Shown: piece by piece, positions 34,307 to 42,228 of the stretch
How positions within the stretch are numbered: the first letter of the stretch is position 1
Layout of the letters: each line of letters opens with the position of its first letter
From: Motilibacter deserti
GTDB lineage: Bacteria > Actinomycetota > Actinomycetes > Motilibacterales > Motilibacteraceae
Assembly (NCBI RefSeq): GCF_011250635.1
Contig: NZ_JAANNP010000002.1
Span: 668,324 to 732,323 of the forward strand
Length of the DNA: 64,000 bases
Direction: 5' to 3'
Position numbers and translations under genes: made by a program
Notes under the pieces: generated by a model
What the model was told of the DNA's origin: nothing
Databases searched by the model: none
Seen by the model: only the letters and a program-made list of their open reading frames with translations

Positions 34307-34370
34307 GTTTTCATGGCGTCCACGTCATCGGCGCCGCGGCCGGGGCGCCGACTGCGGGGAGGACGACCTC

Positions 34371-35738
34371 ATGGCCCAGCACCGCCCTCGCCGCGCCCTC
34401 GTCGCGCGGACGGCTGTGCTCGCGTCGGTCCTCGCGCTTGTACTGGCCGCCTGCGGCGGGGACGGGAGCTCGGCCACTGCGGACGGCGGCGCCAGCACCC
34501 CCGCCGACTGTGCGGCCTTTGCCGACTACGGCACGTTCGACGGGGCGACGGTCACGGTCTACGCGAGCATCCGCGACGCCGAGGGGGAGGTGCTGCAGCG
34601 GGCCTGGGCGGCGTACGCCGAGTGCACCGACACCGAGATCGACTACGAGGGGACCGGCGCGTTCGAGGCCCAGCTGCGGGTCAAGGTGAAGGGGGGCAAC
34701 GCCCCCGACATCGCGCTGCTGCCCCAGCCGGGGCTCATCCGCGAGCTCGCGGCCCAGGGCGCCCTGCAGCCGGTGTCCGCGCAGACCGAGTCCAACGTCG
34801 ACGCGAACTGGGACGCGACGTGGAAGGGCTACGGGTCGGTCGACGGCACGCTCTACGCCGTCCCGCACGGCGCCTACGTCAAGTCCTACGTCTGGTACTC
34901 CCCGTCGCGCTTCGCCGACGCGGGCTACGAGGTGCCCACGACCCTCGAGGAGATGAAGGCGCTGTCGGACCGCATCGTCGCCGACGGCGACGGCAAGCCC
35001 TGGTGCGCGGGGATCGAGTCCGGTGAGGCCACCGGCTGGCCGGCGACCGACTGGGTGGAGGACTTCGTCCTGCGGATGGCCGGCCCGGAGGTCTACGACC
35101 AGTGGGTCGACCACGAGATCGCCTTCGACGACCCGCGCATCCGGGCGGCGGCGGACGCGGTCGCGGGCTACCTGAAGAACGAGGACTACGTGAACGGCGG
35201 CTTCGGTGACGTCCGCACCATCACGGGCACCGCGTTCCAGGAGGCCGGCTACCCGATCCTCGACGGCGCCTGCTGGATGCACCGTCAGGCCTCGTTCTAT
35301 GCGAACCAGTGGGAGGACGGGACGACGGTCGGACCCGACGGCGACGTGTTCGCGTTCTACCTTCCGGCGGCGTCGGCGGACGGGGAGCAGCCCGTGCTCG
35401 GCTCCGGCGAGTTCGTCGGCGCCTTCTCCGAACGGCCCGAGGTGCAGGCCTTCCAGCGCTACACCTCGACCATGGACTACGTCCGCTCGCGCGCCGTGCT
35501 GTCGCCGGGCAGCTGGGTGACAGCGGCCAAGGGCCTGGACCCGGCCGTCTTCTCCAGCCCGATCGACCGCAGCTCCTACGAGATCCTGCAGAACCCCGAA
35601 GCCGTCTTCCGCTTCGACGGGTCCGACCAGATGCCGGCGGCCGTCGGCACCGGCAGCTTCTGGCGCGGGATGAGCGACTGGCTCAACGGCAAGGACACCG
35701 GCCCGGTCCTCGACCAGATCGAGGCCTCCTGGGGCTGA
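34371..35738 (+). CDS. Carbohydrate ABC transporter substrate-binding lipoprotein
   Basis: The 455-residue protein has a lipoprotein signal: basic MAQHRPRRALVAR, hydrophobic core and lipobox LAACGG with the lipidated Cys near residue 26. The mature part is a family-1 (MalE/UgpB-like) binding protein with VKVKGGNAPDIALLPQPGLIREL, LYAVPHGAYVKSYVWYSPSRF and C-terminal GSFWRGMSDWLNG. It captures an oligosaccharide or glycoside outside the membrane. ATG 34371 has GGGGAGGA seven bases upstream. It heads the operon with two permeases. No ATPase gene follows, so a shared MsiK-type ATPase elsewhere is expected. The sugar is unknown. Confidence 0.93.
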   Translation: MAQHRPRRALVARTAVLASVLALVLAACGGDGSSATADGGASTPADCAAFADYGTFDGATVTVYASIRDAEGEVLQRAWAAYAECTDTEIDYEGTGAFEAQLRVKVKGGNAPDIALLPQPGLIRELAAQGALQPVSAQTESNVDANWDATWKGYGSVDGTLYAVPHGAYVKSYVWYSPSRFADAGYEVPTTLEEMKALSDRIVADGDGKPWCAGIESGEATGWPATDWVEDFVLRMAGPEVYDQWVDHEIAFDDPRIRAAADAVAGYLKNEDYVNGGFGDVRTITGTAFQEAGYPILDGACWMHRQASFYANQWEDGTTVGPDGDVFAFYLPAASADGEQPVLGSGEFVGAFSERPEVQAFQRYTSTMDYVRSRAVLSPGSWVTAAKGLDPAVFSSPIDRSSYEILQNPEAVFRFDGSDQMPAAVGTGSFWRGMSDWLNGKDTGPVLDQIEASWG

Positions 35739-35749
35739 CAGCGCCCTAG

Positions 35750-35765
35750 GGTGGCCGGGGCCACC
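35750..35765 (+). terminator. Intercistronic hairpin between binding protein and permease genes
   Basis: GGTGGCC pairs with GGCCACC around two bases, 12 bases past the binding-protein stop. Such stems commonly raise the amount of binding protein over permease by partial termination or mRNA protection. Confidence 0.55.
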
Positions 35766-35805
35766 GGCTTCCCGGCGGCGCGCGAGGGCCCGAGGGGAGA
35801 CCGGG

Positions 35806-36774
35806 ATGGAGGACTGGCAGGCGAAGGCCGCGCAGCTGGGCGTCGCGGTAGCCGGCTTCCTGGCCGTCGTGGCGCTCGTGCTGCTCGTCGCCGAGCGCGG
35901 CCCGCGGGCGGTCCGCGACCGGCTCGCGATCGCGCTCTTCGCCGGCCCGGCCCTCGTGCTGGTCGGGGTCGGGCTGGTCTACCCGGCCGTACGCACCGCG
36001 GTCCTGTCGCTCTTCGACGCCGACGGCACGAGCTTCGTCGGCGTCGACAACTACGAGTGGGTCTTCACCGACCCGCAGGCCCTCGTCACGGTGCGCAACA
36101 CGCTGGTGTGGGTCGTGCTCGTGCCGGTCTTCGCCACGGGCATCGGGCTGCTCTACGCCGTGCTCATCGACCGCTCGCGGTTCGAGGCCGTGGCCAAGTC
36201 GCTGCTGTTCCTGCCGATGGCGATCTCCTTCGTGGGCGCGAGCATCATCTGGCGGTTCGTCTACGCCTACCGCCCGCCGGAGTCCGGGCAGATCGGCCTG
36301 CTCAACCAGCTGGTGGTGTGGGCCGGCCTCCCTCCTCAGCAGTTCCTCAACGACCCGCCGTGGAACACCTTCTTCCTCGTCGTCGTGATGGTCTGGATCC
36401 AGGCCGGGTTCGCGATGGTGGTGCTGTCGGCCGCGATCAAGGCCGTCCCCGCCGAGCTCACCGAGGCGGCGAGGCTGGACGGGGCCTCGCCGTGGCAGCT
36501 CTTCCGCAACGTGACGCTGCCGTGCATCCGCCCGTCGCTGGTCGTCGTCCTGACCACGGTCGTCATCGGCGTGCTGAAGGTGTTCGACATCGTGCGGACC
36601 ACGACCGGGGGCCAGTTCGACACGTCCGTGCTCGCCAACGAGATGTACGTCCAGTCCTTCACCGCCGGTGAGTACGGCCGCGGTGCCGCCCTGGCGGTGC
36701 TCATCTTCGTGCTGGTCGTCCCCGTGGTGGCCTACAACGTGCGCCAGCTGCGGCGTACGCGGGAGGTGCGGTGA
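35806..36774 (+). CDS. ABC sugar permease (MalF-type)
   Basis: The 322-residue inner-membrane protein has seven to eight hydrophobic helices; the first ([18 protein letters not shown]) is an extra N-terminal helix. The EAA motif that docks the ATPase is [24 protein letters not shown]. It forms the translocation channel with the following permease. ATG 35806 has GGGGAGA upstream; its stop overlaps the GTG of the next gene. Confidence 0.95.
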   Translation: MEDWQAKAAQLGVAVAGFLAVVALVLLVAERGPRAVRDRLAIALFAGPALVLVGVGLVYPAVRTAVLSLFDADGTSFVGVDNYEWVFTDPQALVTVRNTLVWVVLVPVFATGIGLLYAVLIDRSRFEAVAKSLLFLPMAISFVGASIIWRFVYAYRPPESGQIGLLNQLVVWAGLPPQQFLNDPPWNTFFLVVVMVWIQAGFAMVVLSAAIKAVPAELTEAARLDGASPWQLFRNVTLPCIRPSLVVVLTTVVIGVLKVFDIVRTTTGGQFDTSVLANEMYVQSFTAGEYGRGAALAVLIFVLVVPVVAYNVRQLRRTREVR

Positions 36775-37727
36775 CCACGGAGACCGGCGGCGCCGGCCCG
36801 GCCGGGGCGGCGGCGACGAGCACGCCGCCCGCGCTCCTGTCGGCCCCGCTGCCGCCCACGCTGCCGGGGCGCGCCCGCCGCAGGCTCACGTCGCGGACGG
36901 CGTCGGCCGTCGCGCTGGGCATCGCGCTGCTCTGGACGCTGCCGACGTTCGGGCTGCTCGTCTCCTCCTTCCGGGAACGGGGCGACATCCGCACGAGCGG
37001 CTGGTGGACGACGCCGGCGAACCCGTCCTTCACGCTGCAGAACTACCGGGACGTGCTGTTCGGGCGGACCAACGGCCGGCTGGTCGACTTCCTGCTCAAC
37101 TCGGTCGTGATCGTGGTCCCGAGCGTGCTGTTCACGGTGGTGCTCGCGGCGCTGGCGGCCTACGCCTTCGCGTGGATGCGCTTCCCCGGCCGGGACTGGC
37201 TCTTCGTCGTCGTGTTCGCGCTGCAGATCGTCCCGCTGCAGATGTGCCTCATCCCGCTGCTGCAGCTCTTCACGTCCAGCGCGTTCGAGCCGGTCAAGGA
37301 AGCGTCGCCGTACGCCGCGGTCTGGATCGCGCACACCTGCTTCGGCCTGCCGCTCGCGGTGTTCCTGCTGCACAACTTCCTCGCCGAGGTCCCCGGCGAG
37401 CTCGTCGAGGCCGCGCAGGTCGACGGTGCCGGCCACGGCACGATCTTCCGCCGCATCATGCTGCCGCTGCTGCTGCCGGCACTGGCGTCCTTCACGATCT
37501 TCCAGTTCCTCTGGGTCTGGAACGACCTGCTGGTGGCGCTCGTGTTCACCGACGACGACCAGGCGCCGTTGACCCGCCGCGTCGCCGACCTCGCGGGCAC
37601 CCGGGGCAACGAGTGGCAGCGGCTCACCGCAGGGGCGTTCGTGTCGATGGTCGTCCCGCTCGCCGTGTTCCTCGGGCTGCAGCGCTTCTTCGTCCGCGGG
37701 CTGCTCGCCGGAAGCGTGAAGGGCTGA
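36771..37727 (+). CDS. ABC sugar permease (MalG-type)
   Basis: The 318-residue inner-membrane protein has six main helices, an N-terminal cytoplasmic tail of about 40 residues, and the EAA loop [39 protein letters not shown] and [16 protein letters not shown] are typical of the MalG side. GTG 36771 overlaps the upstream stop (GTGA), so the permeases are made in equal amounts. It closes the importer operon; the MFS gene 83 bases on is probably separate. Confidence 0.95.
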   Translation: MTTETGGAGPAGAAATSTPPALLSAPLPPTLPGRARRRLTSRTASAVALGIALLWTLPTFGLLVSSFRERGDIRTSGWWTTPANPSFTLQNYRDVLFGRTNGRLVDFLLNSVVIVVPSVLFTVVLAALAAYAFAWMRFPGRDWLFVVVFALQIVPLQMCLIPLLQLFTSSAFEPVKEASPYAAVWIAHTCFGLPLAVFLLHNFLAEVPGELVEAAQVDGAGHGTIFRRIMLPLLLPALASFTIFQFLWVWNDLLVALVFTDDDQAPLTRRVADLAGTRGNEWQRLTAGAFVSMVVPLAVFLGLQRFFVRGLLAGSVKG

Positions 37728-37810
37728 AGGCGCCCGCCCGTCCTGCGCGCGGGGCTCCCAGCCCCGGGGGTGAGGATGGGGGAGCACCTGGAGACGCCGG
37801 AAGGGACCCG

Positions 37811-39382
37811 ATGAGCACTGCGGCCGCAAGGAACGAGCACGACGGGCGGGAGGCCGGGCCGCCCGCCGACGGCTCCGGCCACCGGCGCCGCGGGCCGGCC
37901 CTGCTCGTGCTGAGCGCGGCGCAGCTCCTGGTCGTGCTCACGGCGACCTCCCCCTCCATCGCACTGCCAGCCCTCCGGGCCGACCTCGACCTCGGCGAGT
38001 CCGGGCTCTCCTGGGTGCTGAACGCCTACACGCTGGCCTTCGCGGGCCTGCTGCTGCTCGGCGGCCACGTGGGCGACCTGGTCGGCCGGCGGAAGGCCTT
38101 CGTCACCGGCGTCGGCGTCTTCGCCGTGGCCTCGCTCGCCGCCGCCCTCGCGCAGAGCGAGGGGCAGCTTCTCGTCGCCCGCGCCCTGCAAGGCGTCGGG
38201 GCCGCCGTCGTGTCGCCGGCGGCGCTGGCGCTGGTCGCCGACGCGTACCCGCGTGGCCCGGGCCGCACCCGCGCCTTCGCCGTGTTCGCCGCCATGACCG
38301 CAGCGGGCGCGCCCGCCGGTCTCGTGCTTGGCGGCGCTCTCGGTGAGGCGGGCTGGCGGTGGCCGTTCCTCGTCGCGGTGGCGGCCGGGCTGCTGATCGT
38401 GGCCGCCGCGCCGTACGTCGTGGCGGAGTCGCGGCCGCGGAGCGCGCCGGCGGACGTGCCCGGCGCCGTCGCGGGGACCGTCGGCCTGGGGGCGGTGGTG
38501 TACGGCCTGCTGAACGCCGCCGCGGACGGATGGGGGAGCGGCGAGACGGTCGCCGCGCTGGCCGTCGGCGTCCTCGTGCTGATCGTCTTCCTGGGGGTCG
38601 AGAACCGTCGGGCCCACCCCCTGCTGCCCCTGCGGGTCCTGGCCCGGCGCGGCCGCAGTGTCGCGTACGCCGTGGTGCTGACGGTCTGGGCGGCGCTGAC
38701 GGCGACCGTCTTCTTCCTGGGCCTCTACGTCCAGCGCGTGCTCGGCTACGAGCCGCTCGAGGCCGGCCTGGCGTTCCTGCCGTTCCCGGTCGGCATCGTC
38801 GTCGCGGCGCAGCTCGCCGCCGTCCTGGCGCCGCGCCTCGCCCCGCGGGCGATCGCGGCCCTCGGCGGCGCGCTCGCCGCCGGCGGGCTGATGTGGCTGG
38901 CGCAGCTGGAGCTGGACTCGGCGTACGTCCCGGCCCTGCTGCTGCCGATGCTGGTCCTGTCCCTCGGGGCCGGCCTCGTCGCCGTCCCGCTCACGGTCAC
39001 GGCGATGGCCGGCACGGAAGACTCGGGCCGCGCCGAAGCCGGTGACGACCAGGGCCGTGCCGAGTCCGAGGATGACGCGGCGGCCGCCGCCGTGCTGACC
39101 GCCGTGCAGCAGGTGGGCGGTGCGCTCGGGCTCGCGGCGCTGACCGCGGTGTCGACCGCCGCGTTCACGGACCGGATGCGGGACCTCGGGGAGACGCTGC
39201 AGCGGCAGGTCGACGCCGGGCAGCTCACGGGGGACCAGGCCGACGCGCTCACGGTGGGGCTTCCGCTCTACGGGCTCACCACGGGCTACACGCAGGCGTT
39301 CGCCGTCGCGGCGTTGATCGCGGTGGGCGGGACCGTCGCCTCGTTGCTGCTCGACCGACGTGCGGCCGAGGCGGGTGAATAG
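37811..39382 (+). CDS. MFS transporter, DHA2/EmrB-QacA type
   Basis: The 523-residue protein has about 14 hydrophobic helices. Helix 1 carries LLVVLTATSPSIALPALRADLDL (DHA2 motif D1-like), LNAYTLAFAGLLLLGGHVGDLVGRRKAFVTG holds motif A, and VARALQGVGAAVVSPAALALVADAYP holds motifs B and C. An acidic cytoplasmic loop (residues 405-430) interrupts the second half. It likely exports drugs or toxic metabolites. ATG 37811 has GGAAGGG upstream. It is followed by a terminator shared with the convergent ABC-F gene. Confidence 0.93.
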   Translation: MSTAAARNEHDGREAGPPADGSGHRRRGPALLVLSAAQLLVVLTATSPSIALPALRADLDLGESGLSWVLNAYTLAFAGLLLLGGHVGDLVGRRKAFVTGVGVFAVASLAAALAQSEGQLLVARALQGVGAAVVSPAALALVADAYPRGPGRTRAFAVFAAMTAAGAPAGLVLGGALGEAGWRWPFLVAVAAGLLIVAAAPYVVAESRPRSAPADVPGAVAGTVGLGAVVYGLLNAAADGWGSGETVAALAVGVLVLIVFLGVENRRAHPLLPLRVLARRGRSVAYAVVLTVWAALTATVFFLGLYVQRVLGYEPLEAGLAFLPFPVGIVVAAQLAAVLAPRLAPRAIAALGGALAAGGLMWLAQLELDSAYVPALLLPMLVLSLGAGLVAVPLTVTAMAGTEDSGRAEAGDDQGRAESEDDAAAAAVLTAVQQVGGALGLAALTAVSTAAFTDRMRDLGETLQRQVDAGQLTGDQADALTVGLPLYGLTTGYTQAFAVAALIAVGGTVASLLLDRRAAEAGE

Positions 39383-39434
39383 CCGAAGAAGGCTTCGCAC
39401 GAGCTCCCGGTGTGCTCACAGGAGCTTGGATGAC

Positions 39435-39470
39435 GGCCGGTCCGCAGACGGGGGATGCAGCGGACCGGCC
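39435..39470. terminator. Convergent terminator hairpin
   Basis: GGCCGGTCCGC pairs with GCGGACCGGCC around a 14-base loop in the 297-bp gap between the MFS gene and the convergent ABC-F gene. The remaining gap holds a low-grade ORF from ATG 39430 that I do not accept. Confidence 0.75.
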
Positions 39471-39679
39471 ATCTGACGTCAAGGTTACGTGCCGGCGACG
39501 AGGCGACAAAGGGCCGGGTGCACGGACGTCTGCCGCGCCGATGTACTACCCCGAATGGGCTACACCGGCCGTGCGTCGCCAGAACGGCGCACCGTGCACG
39601 GGCCGGCCAGGCGTCCTGGCCGGGTCCTCGAGCCGTCGCCGCGCGGCCCACTTGCGCCGGACATCGGGGCCGAAGCCGG

Positions 39680-41317
39680 TCAGACCTCCGTGACCGATCC
39701 GTTCGCAACGACCCACTGGCGCGTCGTCGCCACGGCGTCCAGCATCCGACGGTCGTGCGTCACCAGCAGCAGAGTTCCGGGATAGGACTCGAGCGCCGAC
39801 TCGAGCTGCTCGATCGCCGGCAGGTCCAGATGGTTCGTCGGCTCGTCGAGCACGAGGAGGTTGACGCCGCGGGCCTGCAGCAGCGCGAGCCCGGCGCGGG
39901 TGCGCTCGCCCGGCGACAGCGTCTCGCACGCCCGCAGCGCGATGTCGCCGCGCAGCCCGAACTTCGCCAGCAGCGTGCGCGTCGGCTCCGGCCCGAGGTC
40001 GGGCGCGGCCTCGGTGAAGACGTCGACGAGCGGCTGCGGCCCGGCGAAGAGCGCGCGCGCCTGGTCCACCTCGCCCACCACGACTCCCGGGCCGAGCGAC
40101 GCGGTGCCGGCGTCCAGCGGGAGACGTCCGAGCAGGGCGCCCAGCAGCGTGGTCTTGCCGGAGCCGTTCGCCCCGGTGATCGCGATGCGGTCCGCCCAGT
40201 CGACCTGCAGGTCCACCGGGCCGAAGCGGAACGAGCCGCGCTCGACGACCGCTCCGCGCAGCGACGCCACGACCGCTCCGGCGCGCGGGGCGACGGCGAT
40301 GGTCATGCGCAGCTCCCACTCCTTGCGCGGCTCCTCGACCACCTCCAGCCGCTCGATGGCGCGCTCGGTCTGCCGCGCCTTCGCGGCCTGCTTCTCGCTC
40401 GTCTCGCCCTTGATGTGGCGGCCGATCTTGTCGTTGTCCTTCGCCTTCTTGCGCGCGTTGCGCACGCCCTTGTCGGCCCACTGCCGCTGCGTCTGCGCGC
40501 GGGCCAGCAGCCCGGACCGGGTGTCGGCGTACTCCTCGTAGGCGTCGCGCGCGTGCTGGCGCGCGATCGCCCGCTCCTCGAGGTAGGACGTGTAGCCACC
40601 GCCGTAGACGTTGACCTGGCGCTGGACGAGGTCCAGCTCGACCACGCGGTTGACGACCCGCGCCAGGAACTCACGGTCGTGGCTCACGAGGACCGTGCCC
40701 GCCCGCAGGCCGCCGACGAAGCGCTCGAGCCGGTCGAGCCCGTCGAGGTCCAGGTCGTTCGTCGGCTCGTCGAGCAGGAAGACGTCGTAGCGGCTCAGCA
40801 GCAGCGACGCGAGGCCCGCTCGCGCGGCCTGGCCGCCGGACAGCGCGGTCATCGGGGCGTCCAGGTCGACCGCGAGCCCCAGGTCCGCGGCCACCGCGTC
40901 CGCGCGCTCGTCCAGGTCCGCCCCGCCGAGCCCGAGCCACCGCTCGAGCGCCGTCGCGTACGTGTCGTCGGCGCCGGGCTCCTCGCGCCCCAGCGCCTCG
41001 GCCGCCGCGTCCATCGCCGCCGTCGCGGCGGTGACGCCGGTCCGGCGCCCGAGGAAGGCGCGGACGGTCTCCCCGGGCCGGCGCTCGGGCTCCTGCGGCA
41101 GGTGCCCCACCGAAGCGTGCGGCGGGGTCAGCGAGACCGACCCCTCCTCGGCGGGCAGCAGCCCGGCGAGGATGCGCAGCAGCGTCGACTTGCCGGCACC
41201 GTTGGCCCCCACGAGGCCGACGACGTCCCCGGGGGCGACGACGAGGTCGAGGCCGGCGAACAGGACGCGGTCCCCGTGGCCGGCGGCGAGGTCCTTGGCT
41301 ACGAGGGTCGCGCTCAC
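39680..41317 (-). CDS. ABC-F family ATPase
   Basis: The 545-residue soluble protein has two ABC cassettes: Walker A GANGAGKS (37-44) and GANGSGKT (near 375), signature LSGGQ in the first and LSPGE in the second, and LLDEPTNDLDLDGL and LVLDEPTNHLDLPAI as Walker B. Between them is the charged arginine/lysine-rich linker (residues 250-330) that reaches the ribosomal exit region. ABC-F factors free the ribosome from antibiotics or stalling; they are not transporters. GTG 41317 is used. Its promoter faces that of UPF0303 with an overlapping CATATG. Confidence 0.94.
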   Translation of the reverse strand: MSATLVAKDLAAGHGDRVLFAGLDLVVAPGDVVGLVGANGAGKSTLLRILAGLLPAEEGSVSLTPPHASVGHLPQEPERRPGETVRAFLGRRTGVTAATAAMDAAAEALGREEPGADDTYATALERWLGLGGADLDERADAVAADLGLAVDLDAPMTALSGGQAARAGLASLLLSRYDVFLLDEPTNDLDLDGLDRLERFVGGLRAGTVLVSHDREFLARVVNRVVELDLVQRQVNVYGGGYTSYLEERAIARQHARDAYEEYADTRSGLLARAQTQRQWADKGVRNARKKAKDNDKIGRHIKGETSEKQAAKARQTERAIERLEVVEEPRKEWELRMTIAVAPRAGAVVASLRGAVVERGSFRFGPVDLQVDWADRIAITGANGSGKTTLLGALLGRLPLDAGTASLGPGVVVGEVDQARALFAGPQPLVDVFTEAAPDLGPEPTRTLLAKFGLRGDIALRACETLSPGERTRAGLALLQARGVNLLVLDEPTNHLDLPAIEQLESALESYPGTLLLVTHDRRMLDAVATTRQWVVANGSVTEV

Positions 41318-41331
41318 GTCCGGCAGGGTCG

Positions 41332-41339
41332 CATATGGT
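41332..41339. promoter_or_regulatory. Shared -10 region of divergent promoters
   Basis: TATGGT at 41334-41339 is a TANNNT box seven bases before the UPF0303 GTG 41347. On the other strand the same CATATG core is 14 bases from the ABC-F start. The two promoters probably compete for RNA polymerase. Confidence 0.5.
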
Positions 41340-41346
41340 GCCGCAC

Positions 41347-41829
41347 GTGCCTACGACCGGGAACTTCACGCCGGAGCAGCTGCTGGACCACGAGCGGGAG
41401 CTGGTGCTGCCGTCGCTGTCCAACGACGACGCCATCGACCTCGGGCTGACCGTGCTGCGGCTCGCCCGCGAGCGGTCGCTGCCGGTGCTCGTCGAGGTAC
41501 GCCGCTGGCCGCAGACGCTCTTCCGCGCCGCCCTGCCAGGCACCGCGCCCGACAACGACGCGTGGGTGGACGGCAAGGCCCGGGTCGTGCAGCGCTTCGG
41601 CCACTCCAGCCTGCACGAGCGGGTCCGGCACGAGGCCGCGGGCACGACGTTCGCGGACAAGACGGGCCTGCCGGCCGACCGCTACGCCGCGCACGGCGGC
41701 GGGTTCCCGCTCGCCGTGCAGGGGACCGGGGTCGTCGGCGTGCTCTTGGTGTCGGGGCTTCCCCAGGTCGAGGACCACGCGCTGGCCGTCGAGGCGCTGC
41801 GCGAGTTCCTGGCCGCGCGGCGCGGCTGA
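41347..41829 (+). CDS. UPF0303 / heme-degrading domain protein
   Basis: The 160-residue protein matches UPF0303: LSNDDAIDLGLTVLRLARERSLPVLVEVRR, then NDAWVDGKARVVQRFGHSSLHERVRH, and FPLAVQGTGVVGVLLVSGLPQVEDHALAVEALREFL. The fold is the HbpS/GlcG type; one HbpS-like member in Streptomyces senses heme and redox. The start is GTG 41347, seven bases after a TANNNT box, with ATG 41335 as the alternative. Confidence 0.9.
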   Translation: MPTTGNFTPEQLLDHERELVLPSLSNDDAIDLGLTVLRLARERSLPVLVEVRRWPQTLFRAALPGTAPDNDAWVDGKARVVQRFGHSSLHERVRHEAAGTTFADKTGLPADRYAAHGGGFPLAVQGTGVVGVLLVSGLPQVEDHALAVEALREFLAARRG

Positions 41830-41981
41830 CCGCTTCCGCGCCGCGGGTTGCCCGCTGCCGCGGCGGGAGACGTTCCGCAGCCGGCGTGGCGCTGGGGCGA
41901 GGCCACCCGCGCCGGACATGGGGCACGACAAGCCAACCGCTGGCCATCGGCCCTGTCGATGACAAGTGCCGAGGGCCACTG

Positions 41982-42008
41982 TGGGGGTGCAGGAGCAGTC
42001 CACCCCCA
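41982..42008 (+). promoter_or_regulatory. 5' leader hairpin of the 37-residue protein gene
   Basis: TGGGGGTG at 41982-41989 pairs perfectly with CACCCCCA at 42001-42008 across an 11-base loop. It ends four bases before the GGAGG used by the small gene, so folding or unfolding could affect translation. Confidence 0.5.
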
Positions 42009-42023
42009 GCCCGGAGGCTTCCC

Positions 42024-42137
42024 ATGGCCATGCTCGTCGTCCTCACGTTCTTCGTCCTGCTCGCCGCCCTCGCTCCGGTGTTCGGCGTCGACAGCAGGGA
42101 CCACCAAAGCTCACATCAGCAATTCGCGGTTCGCTGA
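42024..42137 (+). CDS. 37-residue single-pass membrane protein
   Basis: ATG 42024 has GGAGG six bases upstream and encodes a short protein: MAMLVVLTFFVLLAALAPVFG is one hydrophobic helix, followed by VDSRDHQSSHQQFAVR, a polar tail. The GVDSRD junction resembles other tiny actinobacterial membrane proteins of unknown function. Codons have G/C third positions in the helix but more A/T in the tail. A perfect terminator hairpin follows the stop. The gene is absent from typical length cut-offs and easy to miss. Confidence 0.7.
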   Translation: MAMLVVLTFFVLLAALAPVFGVDSRDHQSSHQQFAVR

Positions 42138-42157
42138 AACGCAGGTCAGTCGCGCGG

Positions 42158-42190
42158 CGGCCCCGCCGCCCAGAACGGGCGGCGGGGCCG
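42158..42190. terminator. Bidirectional terminator
   Basis: CGGCCCCGCCGCCC pairs perfectly (14 bp) with GGGCGGCGGGGCCG around AGAAC. It lies between the 37-residue protein gene and the convergent MMPL gene and can serve both. Confidence 0.88.
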
Positions 42191-42228
42191 ACGAGGACCT
42201 TCGCGTGTCGGGCGGGTGGAAGGCCGGC

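Noticed and set aside
39430-39693. 87-codon ORF with AGGAG six bases upstream
   Set aside because: Weak codon bias, basic low-grade sequence, and its start overlaps the convergent terminator hairpin.
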